From Victivallales bacterium (GTDB lineage: Bacteria > Verrucomicrobiota > Lentisphaeria > Victivallales > SZUA-371), in contig JAQUZV010000055.1 in the NCBI GenBank assembly GCA_028691155.1, positions 1 to 10,453 on the forward strand: a stretch of DNA of 10,453 nucleotides, given 5' to 3'. This document shows positions 1 through 6,133 of this stretch, in pieces. The notes beneath the pieces are model-generated. The model made no database searches. It saw only the letters and a program-made list of their open reading frames with translations, and was not told the DNA's origin. A program made the position numbers and the translations under genes. Positions within the stretch are counted from its first letter, which is position 1; every line of letters starts with the position of its first letter.

Positions 1-361
1 AACGGGGGCGGCGCAACGAGATATTGTCGCCGGCGTCGATATCTTTGTTTTTTAGATTGACAATGGCTTTGTCGGCGGCAATGACGATATCCTGATATTT
101 GATCACGACATTGCCGGAGGCGATGACATTATTGCCGATGAATTCCATATTGTCGGCATTGGCGTCCAGTTTTTGCTGCTCTGCTTTCAGGTAATCTTTT
201 TCCTGAAAGGTTGAATCGAGGGGCAGCATAAAGGAATAGGGCTGTTTTCTCTGCTGGTTGAGGATCGGACTGAACGCCTGTAGGGTGGCCGTCAGGCCGA
301 AACAGGCGCAAAGCCATACCGCCGCCAGCCGGAACCGGCGAAATTTCCGTTTAAAAATCAA
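1..361 (-). CDS. LPS transport protein with OstA/LptA-like domain, probably LptD N-terminus (3' part outside window)
   Basis: The 5' 120 codons of a minus-strand gene that runs off the left edge. It starts with TTG at 361-359, behind a good Shine-Dalgarno AAAGGAG; no ATG in this frame does better. Residues 1-29 form a classic Sec signal peptide: basic MIFKRKFRRFR, hydrophobic LAAVWLCACFGLTATL, then a likely signal peptidase I cut after LQA. Residues about 69-115 (ADNMEFIGNNVIASGNVVI...ADKAIVNLKNKDIDAGDNI) have the repeating beta-strand pattern of the OstA/LptA fold, found in periplasmic LptA and in the N-terminal domain of the outer-membrane LPS translocon LptD. Such domains carry LPS from the inner membrane towards the outer membrane. 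LptD is favoured over LptA because of the about 40-residue linker after the signal peptide, but the beta-barrel part is not visible, so LptA or another OstA-like protein remains possible. It lies 35 bp downstream of the dehydrogenase gene and may be cotranscribed with it. Confidence 0.7.
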   Translation of the reverse strand, partial: MIFKRKFRRFRLAAVWLCACFGLTATLQAFSPILNQQRKQPYSFMLPLDSTFQEKDYLKAEQQKLDANADNMEFIGNNVIASGNVVIKYQDIVIAADKAIVNLKNKDIDAGDNISLRRPR

Positions 362-396
362 CTTTCACTCCTTTTATGCTTGAGGCGGAACTGTAT

Positions 397-2067
397 TTAT
401 TTGCCGTAGCGGCGCAGGAGCACCGCTTCCGTTGCCAACGTATATTGCCCTTGTCCGTCGAGAGTCGCGGCGATTTCCGGCGCCAGCGATTCCAACTGCT
501 GCACCGCAACCAGCGGCATGTCTTCACATGACGGGAAGATTACGGTTTTACCCGGGAATCTGGCGTCGATCAGCGCCTGCAGGCCGTTTTTGAGTTCCCT
601 CATGCCGCCGATGGCCGCCAGTGCGGAGACCGGGCGCAACTGACCGCTTTCCGCCATCTGCAGCGTGTGGCGCAGATGGGCGGTGGTGCTGCCGCTGGAG
701 CCGATATAGCGAACTCCCGCCGCGGCAATCATCCGGACATTCAAAGAACTTTCCTTGCCGGCCGGAATGCCGGCAAAAATATTCATCATGCCATCCGGTT
801 TCAGGAAGCGCGCGGCCTGATTGAGCACCGGCACTACCGGAACCAACATGATGATGTCATCGAAGCCTTCGGGCGCAAAAGCCCGGACCGCCTGCTCGAA
901 TTCTTCCGGCGAGGCGAACTGGGCCGGATTCATGGTGACAAATTCGATCTTGCGGGCGGCGATTTTGTCCTGCAGCTGACGGCGGACATTCTCGATGCGG
1001 GCATTGTCCATATCGGTCACCAGAATGCGCGATGGTCCCTGGGGCGATTCCACCGCCAACTGGGTATGCATCTGTCCCATGGCGCCGGCGCCGCCGGGCA
1101 GCCAACAGGTGCCGCCCGAACGATACGTGCTGCGGACATTGCGGTTGTAAGCCGCGGAAAGGTCGTTGCCGGTCGCGCCCTGGTAGAACCAGCCTTCATA
1201 GTGGATGCTGCCGACATCGAAGCGCCATTCTTCGTCGGGGAAATTGCCGATCAGGCTGATTACGGCATGGCGTTTGCCGAGCCGGGCGCCGGTTTCGGTG
1301 ACGGCGCGATTGGTATTGCAGAGGAAAATATCGTCGAATTTCACGTCGGCCATTGCGGTGATGACATTGACGGTGTTGCCGCCGAACGCCGCTTCGAAAT
1401 TATGCAGCGTCGCGGGCGAAGGATGCAGCAGCGTTACCGAGCCGGGTTTGGCCGCGGTCAGCAGTTCGCCGGGGACATAATCGCCCTGATCGCCGCAAAC
1501 CACCAGCACATCGCCGCCGGGTTGCGGCGCGGTGCGCGGTTTGATCATATAACTGGCCATGACGCAGGTCCAGGGTTCCATCAGGGCGGCCACGGCGGCG
1601 GGGGTCTGTTCGTCCAGCGGCAGCAGATAGCAGCCTTCGTCACCGTTGAGCACGCGCTGGTCGATGACGCTGTATTGCGCCATGCCGCCGTTAATGGCGT
1701 AGCCGTAGGCGAATCCCTGGCCGTGAACATAAATATCGGCCTGAATGATATAGCGTTGCCCCGGCCGGAACTGGTCCTGCAGTTTTTTCCCGACTTTGAC
1801 CACGGTCATTACCGCTTCATGGCCGGGTATGACCGGTTCGGTCGCCAGATTCGGGGAAATGACACGGGGGGGCTCTTCTCCGGCCCGGATCAGTTTGACG
1901 TCGGAGAAACACAAGCCGATGGCGTCTATACGGACCAGCAGTTCGTCGTCGCCGTTTTCCGGCACTGGCAGAACTACGGGTTGATTATCTTTTCCCAGCT
2001 TTTCCATACCGGCGCCGTAAAGCGGCCATGCCAGCATTGTCTGCGGTACTATTGAGTTCGCACTCAT
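397..2067 (-). CDS. Zinc-dependent medium-chain dehydrogenase/reductase, sorbose-1-phosphate-reductase-like, with a duplicated Rossmann-like region
   Basis: A 556-aa protein of the MDR (zinc alcohol dehydrogenase) superfamily, predicted to interconvert an alcohol or polyol and its carbonyl using NAD(P). The start is ATG 2067, five bases after GAGGAG; an in-frame TTG nine codons upstream has no such site. The GroES-like catalytic domain spans about residues 30-180, with putative catalytic zinc ligands Cys53 (GLCFSD), His83-Glu84 (PGHEA) and Glu164 (MEPWTC). The four-cysteine structural zinc lobe is absent. The canonical nucleotide-binding motif PGGAGAMGQ is at 324-332, with Asp352 at the end of the next strand, which favours NAD over NADP. 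At 556 aa it is far longer than the usual 340-410. Residues about 184-313 look like a second, degenerate Rossmann half (see findings). The overall shape recalls L-sorbose-1-phosphate reductases (SorE), but the substrate cannot be read from sequence. Followed closely by the LptD-like gene. Confidence 0.82.
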   Translation of the reverse strand: MSANSIVPQTMLAWPLYGAGMEKLGKDNQPVVLPVPENGDDELLVRIDAIGLCFSDVKLIRAGEEPPRVISPNLATEPVIPGHEAVMTVVKVGKKLQDQFRPGQRYIIQADIYVHGQGFAYGYAINGGMAQYSVIDQRVLNGDEGCYLLPLDEQTPAAVAALMEPWTCVMASYMIKPRTAPQPGGDVLVVCGDQGDYVPGELLTAAKPGSVTLLHPSPATLHNFEAAFGGNTVNVITAMADVKFDDIFLCNTNRAVTETGARLGKRHAVISLIGNFPDEEWRFDVGSIHYEGWFYQGATGNDLSAAYNRNVRSTYRSGGTCWLPGGAGAMGQMHTQLAVESPQGPSRILVTDMDNARIENVRRQLQDKIAARKIEFVTMNPAQFASPEEFEQAVRAFAPEGFDDIIMLVPVVPVLNQAARFLKPDGMMNIFAGIPAGKESSLNVRMIAAAGVRYIGSSGSTTAHLRHTLQMAESGQLRPVSALAAIGGMRELKNGLQALIDARFPGKTVIFPSCEDMPLVAVQQLESLAPEIAATLDGQGQYTLATEAVLLRRYGK

Positions 2068-2240
2068 AACACTCCTCTTTCCCCAATCGGGCAATTACTC
2101 TCAGGATTTCAGTGAAAATTGCAGTCAAATATGGAGTAATATGCCCCATTGCCGGGAAAAAGCAAATTCCTTTATCGTCTGAAATCGGGAGAAAAAATAA
2201 TTTTATCCGTTATTATTTATCGGGTCGGCGGAACGGGGTT

Positions 2241-2428
2241 TCATTTGGCGTCGGCGCCGCGACGAAGCGGTGAGATGGTTGTGCCTTGGTCCGGCGGCAC
2301 CGGGACGGCCGGGTTATTCCGCATGATCCGGAGGGAGAGGGAAAACATTTCCTCCAGGCGGAGAAAATAAATTTCCGGTTCCTGGCCCTGCTGGTATTTT
2401 TCCGCCGTTCGGCTACATTAACGGTCAT
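2241..2428 (-). pseudogene. Candidate small gene of about 62 codons, apparently frameshifted, or a gene remnant; function unknown
   Basis: On the minus strand, the frame ending at the TGA 2243-2241 is open back to about 2417 and reads like real protein: ...YQQGQEPEIYFLRLEEM... and then ...RNNPAVPVPPDQ..., ending RRGADAK. Its codons are GC-ending in the style of the neighbouring genes, with no real gene opposite to cast a shadow. No ATG/GTG/TTG starts the frame before ATG 2348, which would give 35 aa. If the A5 run at 2401-2397 is read with a -1 slip, or has lost one A, the frame joins an upstream ATG at 2428 (MTVNVAERRK...) and gives 62 aa. No signal peptide, membrane segment or known motif is visible. 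It could be a decayed gene, a short gene from ATG 2348 (GGAGG lies only two bases upstream), a sequencing error, or chance. Confidence 0.3.
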
Positions 2429-2465
2429 TGGTGTCGGGTCATGATGCCGTTTCAATGTATATCGA

Positions 2466-2493
2466 TTGTACCAATATACCAGATTATACCAGG
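2466..2493. promoter_or_regulatory. Triple TACCA repeat with a minus-strand extended -10 (TGGTATAAT)
   Basis: TACCA occurs at 2469-2473, 2477-2481 and 2487-2491, spaced 8 and 10 bp, just before the ribosome-binding site of the yafK-like gene. On the minus strand the third copy is part of TGGTATAAT, which is a perfect extended -10 hexamer (TGnTATAAT) pointing toward the small ORF at 2241-2428. No good -35 accompanies it. Half-sites of the TGGTA/TACCA type are common in operators of several repressor families, so this may be an operator, a promoter, or both. Confidence 0.3.
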
Positions 2494-2503
2494 GGGAAAT
2501 CTT

Positions 2504-3262
2504 ATGACTGTTGTAGCGCCGTCGCCTCCGTCTCGTCCCATCCGGCTGGCGATTATAATTCTGCTGGGGACGGTGGTGATTGGTTTTGCGCATTGGGGGC
2601 GTTCGGTCTGGGTCCCGCTGAAAAATCGTCTGGTGGGGAAAAAGACCACCGCCGAGGTAATGGCTTCCCTGCGGCGGCGCCGTCCGGAACTGGCCACCAT
2701 GTTGCCGCCGCAAGGGCGTGATTTGACGTTGCTGGTGTTGAAGCGGGAACGGTTGGTCGAACTGTGGGCGGACGAAGTTCGGTTTGCCGTTTACCCGATG
2801 ACGGCGTTTTCCGGCACCCTGGGGCCGAAACGGCGGGAAGGCGACGGCCAGATTCCAGAGGGGTTTTACCGTCCCGTTTTTCTCAATCCCAACAGCGCCT
2901 ATCATCTTTCCATCAAACTGGACTATCCCAATGCCGACGACCGGGAAAATGGTCGCCGGGAACAACGCTCATCCCTGGGCGGCAATATTTTTATCCACGG
3001 CAAAGCCGTTTCGATCGGCTGTATCGCCATCGGCGATCCGGGTATCGAAGCGGTTTTTTATGCCGTCGGTCGGGTCGGCATGGACCATACCCGGGTTATT
3101 ATCGCCCCCTACGATATGCGTGGCGGCCGCCGGACCGATCTGGAGCGGGGGCGCGTTCCCTGGGTGATCGCCCGATATGACCGGCTGGCGGCCGCGCTGG
3201 CCGCGTTTCGGGAACGGAAGCGGGTTGCGCCGCCGGAGGAGGAAAACCGTATCCGCCGGTAA
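2504..3262 (+). CDS. YafK-like L,D-transpeptidase-fold (YkuD family) membrane-anchored protein
   Basis: A 252-aa protein of the YkuD catalytic fold, whose members form or cut peptidoglycan-related peptide bonds with an active-site cysteine. Start ATG 2504 lies eight bases after AGGGGG; an in-frame ATG 21 codons upstream lacks such a site and would run through the probable regulatory DNA. A hydrophobic segment at about residues 13-29 (IRLAIIILLGTVVIGFA) follows a short N-terminus and anchors it, placing the rest in the periplasm. The catalytic domain spans about 73-205: GDGQIPEGFY at 113-122 (the family's GDxxTPEG step), then the compact active site HGKAVSIGCIA with His165, Ser170 and the nucleophile Cys173. 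The HG-x3-SxGC spacing and the following DPGIEAVF match the YafK/DpaA branch rather than classical YkuD. E. coli DpaA detaches Braun lipoprotein from peptidoglycan; the substrate here is unknown. The C-terminus is basic and probably disordered. It appears to be a single gene, 105 bp before asnB. Confidence 0.85.
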   Translation: MTVVAPSPPSRPIRLAIIILLGTVVIGFAHWGRSVWVPLKNRLVGKKTTAEVMASLRRRRPELATMLPPQGRDLTLLVLKRERLVELWADEVRFAVYPMTAFSGTLGPKRREGDGQIPEGFYRPVFLNPNSAYHLSIKLDYPNADDRENGRREQRSSLGGNIFIHGKAVSIGCIAIGDPGIEAVFYAVGRVGMDHTRVIIAPYDMRGGRRTDLERGRVPWVIARYDRLAAALAAFRERKRVAPPEEENRIRR

Positions 3263-3313
3263 TCCGACCGCTTCGCCGGAAAATGCGCGGCGGGGGAAAA
3301 ACCGGAAAATGAT

Positions 3314-3341
3314 TTGCTAATTGGCGGTTAGGGGTTACATT
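3314..3341 (+). promoter_or_regulatory. Possible asnB promoter
   Basis: TTGCTA (3314-3319) and TACATT (3336-3341) are separated by 16 bp; each matches the sigma-70 consensus at four of six positions. A start near 3348 would give a leader of about 20 bases carrying the GGGAAG ribosome-binding site at 3354-3359. Confidence 0.35.
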
Positions 3342-3367
3342 CTGCATATTTACGGGAAGAATGGAGT

Positions 3368-5266
3368 ATGTGTGGTATTGCGGGAATAATTAACTTTAAC
3401 GCCGTTCCGGTGGACGGCGAAATTCTGAAACGGATGAATCTGGCGCAGATTCACCGCGGTCCGGACGAGGAGGGATTTCTGGTGACTCCCCGCGTCGGTT
3501 TGGCCCATCGCCGCCTCTCCGTCATCGACTTGCGCAACGGGCGTCAGCCGATTGCCAACGAGGACGGGACCATCCATATTATCTTCAACGGGGAAATTTA
3601 CAACTGTTCCGAACTGCGGCATGAACTGACGGCCAAAGGACACCTTTTCACCACCGAGACCGATACCGAGGTTATGGTTCATCTGTATGAGGAGTGCGGT
3701 CGTCGCATGGTGGAGCGGCTGAACGGGATGTTTGCGGTCGCCATCTACGATTCCCGGCGGCGGACGGTGCTGCTGGCCCGGGACCGCATGGGACAGAAAC
3801 CGCTGCTCTATTTCCGTACCGCCTCGGCATTGGTGTTTGCCAGCGAGATGAGTGCGCTGCGGCAGCATCCGGAGATGCCGCGCGATTTGAATCTGCAGGG
3901 CATCTACGACTATTTTTCCCTCCAATACATTCCGGCTCCGGAGACGGTTTTTACCGGGGTGTTCAAGCTGCCGCCGGCGCACACGATGGAAATTGACGCC
4001 GCGACCGGACATATTGACATTGTCCGGTATTGGACGCTGGACTTCGCCGATAAAACGGAGCTGGATTTTCCCGCCGCCCGCGATCGGCTGCGCGAACTGA
4101 TGTTCGATGCGGTGCGCAAACGGCTGATTGCCGATGTGCCCTACGGGGCGTTTCTTTCCGGCGGTCTCGATTCGACGATTATTGCCGGAATTATGTCGGA
4201 GGTCTGCGATCAGCCGGTCAAGACGTTCACCATTGGCTTCAACGAAAAAAACTATGACGAGCGCAACTATGCCCGGCTTGCCGTTGCGCATCTGAACCGG
4301 CTCGGCGGCAAACCGCTGATCCACCACGAACGCATTGTCAGCCCCGGCGACTTCGATATGCTGGTCCGGCTGGTCCGGCATTACGGCGAACCATACAGCG
4401 ACGCCTCGATGCTGCCGACCTGTCTGCTCAGCCGTTTTGCCCGCGAACATGTGGTGGTGGCCATGAGCGGCGACGGCGCCGATGAACTTTTCGCCGGTTA
4501 CAACCGTTATTTATTGATGCGGATGATGCATGTGGCCGATATGTTCCCGCTTCCTTTGCGCCGGGCCGCCGCGGCGTTGGCGGGAAAGTTGCTGCCGTCG
4601 ATGCGGGACGAACGGACTAGGGTCGGCAAGCTGCACCGGCTGCTGCGGATTGCCGCCGCCGCGCCGGCCAACCGTTATCTGGCCATCATCAACCGCTTCG
4701 ACGAAGCGTTGAAGCAGCAGTTGTGCGGCGATATTTTCCACGAGCGCCGGTTGACCACCACCCAGGAATTTATGGATGCCATGCTGTCGGCCGTTACCGC
4801 GACCAACGGTATCGACCGGATTATGGAACTGGATATTATGACCTATCTCAACGGCGATATTCTCAACAAGGTCGACATTGCCTCCATGGCCAATTCTCTG
4901 GAGGTGCGCAGTCCGTTCATGGATTACCGGGTGGTGGAATTCGCCGCCGCGTTGCCGTTGGATTTCAAACAGCATTTCAATCGGCGCAAGCATATCGTGC
5001 ATGAAGCCTTCCAGCGCTTTTTGCCGCCGGAACTGGCGACCCGGAGCAAGGCCGGATTCGGCGTGCCCCTGGCGCAATGGTTTCGTGACCGGTGGTATGC
5101 GGTCGCTTCGGAACGGTTGCTGGAGGGACAGGCGGTTCGAGCCGGATTTCTGCAGCGGCGCGCTGTGGAAAACCTGTTGCGCGAACACCGTAAAGGCAAG
5201 GCGGATCACAGTTATCCGCTGTTTTCCCTCCTCGTGCTGGAACTTTTTCTGGAAGAGTGTTGCTGA
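3368..5266 (+). CDS. asnB: Asparagine synthetase (glutamine-hydrolysing), AsnB type
   Basis: A 632-aa cytoplasmic enzyme that makes asparagine from aspartate, ATP and glutamine-derived ammonia. The start is fixed by biochemistry: the protein must begin MCGIAG so that Cys2 can become the N-terminal nucleophile of the class II glutaminase; GGGAAG lies eight bases upstream. Glutaminase domain, about 1-200: Cys2, Arg49 in HRRLSVIDL, NGEIYN at 74-79, and Asp99 in TETDTE. Synthetase domain, about 235-600: PP-loop SGGLDS at 264-269, SGDGADELFAGY at 367-378, EVRSPFMDYR and SKAGFGVPL near the C-terminus. All key residues are present. The 632-aa length matches the B. subtilis AsnB-like clade rather than the 554-aa E. 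coli enzyme. Some members of this clade amidate other carboxylates in peptidoglycan or polysaccharide pathways; no such neighbours are in the window, so asparagine synthesis is the default call. Confidence 0.93.
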   Translation: MCGIAGIINFNAVPVDGEILKRMNLAQIHRGPDEEGFLVTPRVGLAHRRLSVIDLRNGRQPIANEDGTIHIIFNGEIYNCSELRHELTAKGHLFTTETDTEVMVHLYEECGRRMVERLNGMFAVAIYDSRRRTVLLARDRMGQKPLLYFRTASALVFASEMSALRQHPEMPRDLNLQGIYDYFSLQYIPAPETVFTGVFKLPPAHTMEIDAATGHIDIVRYWTLDFADKTELDFPAARDRLRELMFDAVRKRLIADVPYGAFLSGGLDSTIIAGIMSEVCDQPVKTFTIGFNEKNYDERNYARLAVAHLNRLGGKPLIHHERIVSPGDFDMLVRLVRHYGEPYSDASMLPTCLLSRFAREHVVVAMSGDGADELFAGYNRYLLMRMMHVADMFPLPLRRAAAALAGKLLPSMRDERTRVGKLHRLLRIAAAAPANRYLAIINRFDEALKQQLCGDIFHERRLTTTQEFMDAMLSAVTATNGIDRIMELDIMTYLNGDILNKVDIASMANSLEVRSPFMDYRVVEFAAALPLDFKQHFNRRKHIVHEAFQRFLPPELATRSKAGFGVPLAQWFRDRWYAVASERLLEGQAVRAGFLQRRAVENLLREHRKGKADHSYPLFSLLVLELFLEECC

Positions 5267-5349
5267 CCGGCAGGTTGCCGTTTGCCGCCTTCCCGATGAT
5301 TAAAAAGAGATTTTTTTCGGAACCGGACTTGATTTTTTTCATAATTTAA

Positions 5350-5386
5350 CTTTAATTATAATAAAGTAACTTGATTTTAAATTAAG
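5350..5386 (+). promoter_or_regulatory. XRE-cupin gene promoter with two tandem 17-bp palindromes (putative operators)
   Basis: An AT-rich stretch 16 bp before the regulator gene holds CTTTAATTATAATAAAG (5350-5366; 6 of 8 pairs match) and CTTGATTTTAAATTAAG (5370-5386; 7 of 8 pairs match). Both are CTT-N11-AAG and begin exactly 20 bp apart, about two helical turns. A perfect -10 hexamer TATAAT (5357-5362) lies inside the first palindrome. A degenerate left half, CTTGATTT, recurs at 5328-5335. No matching -35 stands out. A bound repressor dimer would block the promoter, so autorepression by the downstream XRE protein is the natural reading. Confidence 0.45.
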
Positions 5387-5402
5387 AACGAGTTGGAAGC
5401 GG

Positions 5403-5969
5403 ATGAAGTATCGGTTTGGCGATAAGTTGCGTCAGGTGCGGCGGCGGGCCGGAATGACCATGAAGGAGGTGGCGGCTAGGGCCGGGGTCAGCGAAAGTCT
5501 GATTTCGCAGATCGAGCGGGACCGTATTTCCCCGGCGATCGATACGTTGTTGACTCTGGCGGAAATTCTGCATGTCGATATGGATTATCTGTTCGGCGAT
5601 CTGCGCCGGGAGCAGACGTTGCATGTGGTGCACCGTCAGGAACGGCGGAAGCTGATTCAGCACGGCGTGACGTTGGAACTGTTGTCGCGAATGCCGGATA
5701 TGGAAGATCATGAACACGGCATCGAAGCCTATTATATGGCCGTGGCGCCGGGCTGCGAGAGCGGCAGCGACGTTTACGGTCATCGTGGGCGCGAGCTGGG
5801 GACCATTATTTCCGGATGCGGGGAACTGCATATCGGCCGGCAGGTGCTGAAACTGAAGGCCGGCGACACCATTTCGTTTGCTTCGGATACGCCGCACAAA
5901 TTCCGCAATTGCGGGGATAAGGCTTTGGAGGCATTTTGGGTGATTACCCCGCCGAAATTGTGGCAATAG
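5403..5969 (+). CDS. XRE-family transcriptional regulator with C-terminal cupin domain
   Basis: A 188-aa DNA-binding regulator of the widespread XRE-cupin class (relatives: PuuR, SutR). Residues about 6-62 form the lambda-repressor-like helix-turn-helix: LRQVRRRAGMTMKEVAARAG, then recognition helix VSESLISQIER, and SPAIDTLLTLAEIL. Residues about 105-184 form a single cupin barrel: GSDVYGHRGRELGTIISG with His127, and GDTISFASDTPHKFRN with His165, ending FWVITPP as is typical of the class. The cupin is presumed to sense a small metabolite; the ligand is unknown. Start ATG 5403 follows GGAAG closely. Regulators of this class commonly control an adjacent gene and themselves; here the tandem palindromes just upstream suggest autoregulation. 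leuCD follows on the same strand after 164 bp, so it is a candidate target by position only, because no CTT-N11-AAG site occurs in that gap. Confidence 0.88.
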   Translation: MKYRFGDKLRQVRRRAGMTMKEVAARAGVSESLISQIERDRISPAIDTLLTLAEILHVDMDYLFGDLRREQTLHVVHRQERRKLIQHGVTLELLSRMPDMEDHEHGIEAYYMAVAPGCESGSDVYGHRGRELGTIISGCGELHIGRQVLKLKAGDTISFASDTPHKFRNCGDKALEAFWVITPPKLWQ

Positions 5970-5990
5970 TGCGGGGAACGGGTATATATT
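5961..5990 (+). promoter_or_regulatory. Possible leuCD promoter
   Basis: TGGCAA (5961-5966) and TATATT (5985-5990) are 18 bp apart, the first overlapping the end of the XRE-cupin gene. The -35 match is poor. The AT-rich TATATATT is the only good -10-like sequence in the gap before leuC. A start near 5997 would put both leader hairpins and the hexamer repeat in the transcript. Confidence 0.3.
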
Positions 5991-6005
5991 ACGATTGTGC
6001 TGCAA

Positions 6006-6104
6006 CCGACGCCGCCGCCGTGGCGTCGGGGTGGAAGTGAAAGTGAAAGAGAAAGTGAAAGATGGAAACAATCCGTGCGGCGGCGATGCGGTACGTCGTC
6101 GCGC
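6006..6104 (+). promoter_or_regulatory. Structured leader of leuCD: two hairpins flanking a purine hexamer repeat
   Basis: CCGACGCC (6006-6013) pairs perfectly with GGCGTCGG (6022-6029) around an 8-base loop. A purine-rich repeat follows at 6031-6060, then a second hairpin with GCGGCGA (6080-6086) against TCGTCGC (6096-6102), ending about 20 bases before the AAGGAA ribosome-binding site. Neither hairpin has a U-tract, so neither looks like a standard terminator. No leader peptide with a leucine codon run and no T-box TGGNACC motif is visible. The role is unknown. Confidence 0.4.
6031..6060 (+). repeat. Five-unit hexamer repeat, consensus GTGAAA
   Basis: Five consecutive hexamers: GTGGAA, GTGAAA, GTGAAA, GAGAAA, GTGAAA. 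The strand is all purine apart from the T of each GTG. It lies in the leader between the two hairpins upstream of leuC. Short tandem repeats of this kind can change copy number by slippage, which would alter the hairpin-to-RBS distance. Confidence 0.75.
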
Positions 6105-6133
6105 GGCAGGAATAATCAAGCATAAGGAATGAA

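Larger units (their letters stand above)
2068..2503. other. Divergent intergenic region between the dehydrogenase and yafK-like genes
   Basis: About 430 bp separate two divergently transcribed genes. The part next to the dehydrogenase (2100-2220) is AT-rich and probably holds its promoter, but I see no clean -35/-10 pair there. The middle part, 2241-2428, has coding-like codon use on the minus strand (separate entry). The part next to the yafK-like gene holds three TACCA repeats and a minus-strand TGGTATAAT (separate entry). No RNA gene or clear terminator was recognised. Confidence 0.5.

Noticed and set aside
667..2055. Long plus-strand open frame (462 codons) opposite the dehydrogenase
   Set aside because: It is the antisense shadow of a gene with strong GC-ending codon bias; its translation has no domain, and the minus frame has clear MDR motifs.
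2068..2094. Longer dehydrogenase start at the TTG 2094
   Set aside because: The ATG at 2067 has GAGGAG at ideal spacing, and the extra nine codons would run through that ribosome-binding site.
2149..2370. Plus-strand 73-codon open frame starting with TTG in the divergent intergenic region
   Set aside because: No Shine-Dalgarno, rare AGG/AGA codons clustered at its end, and no motif; the opposite-strand frame looks more coding-like.
3350..4450. Minus-strand open frames opposite asnB
   Set aside because: Shadows of asnB codon bias; no recognisable protein features and no ribosome-binding site.
5268..5317. Possible asnB terminator (CGGCA/TGCCG hairpin at 5268-5280; AAAAA/TTTTT at 5302-5317)
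   Set aside because: The GC stem is only five pairs with a 3-base loop and no adjacent T-tract, and the second is a pure A-T stem; neither is convincing alone.
5970..6133. Leucine attenuator or T-box before leuC
   Set aside because: No leader ORF with leucine codons, no terminator U-tract and no TGGNACC antiterminator bulge.
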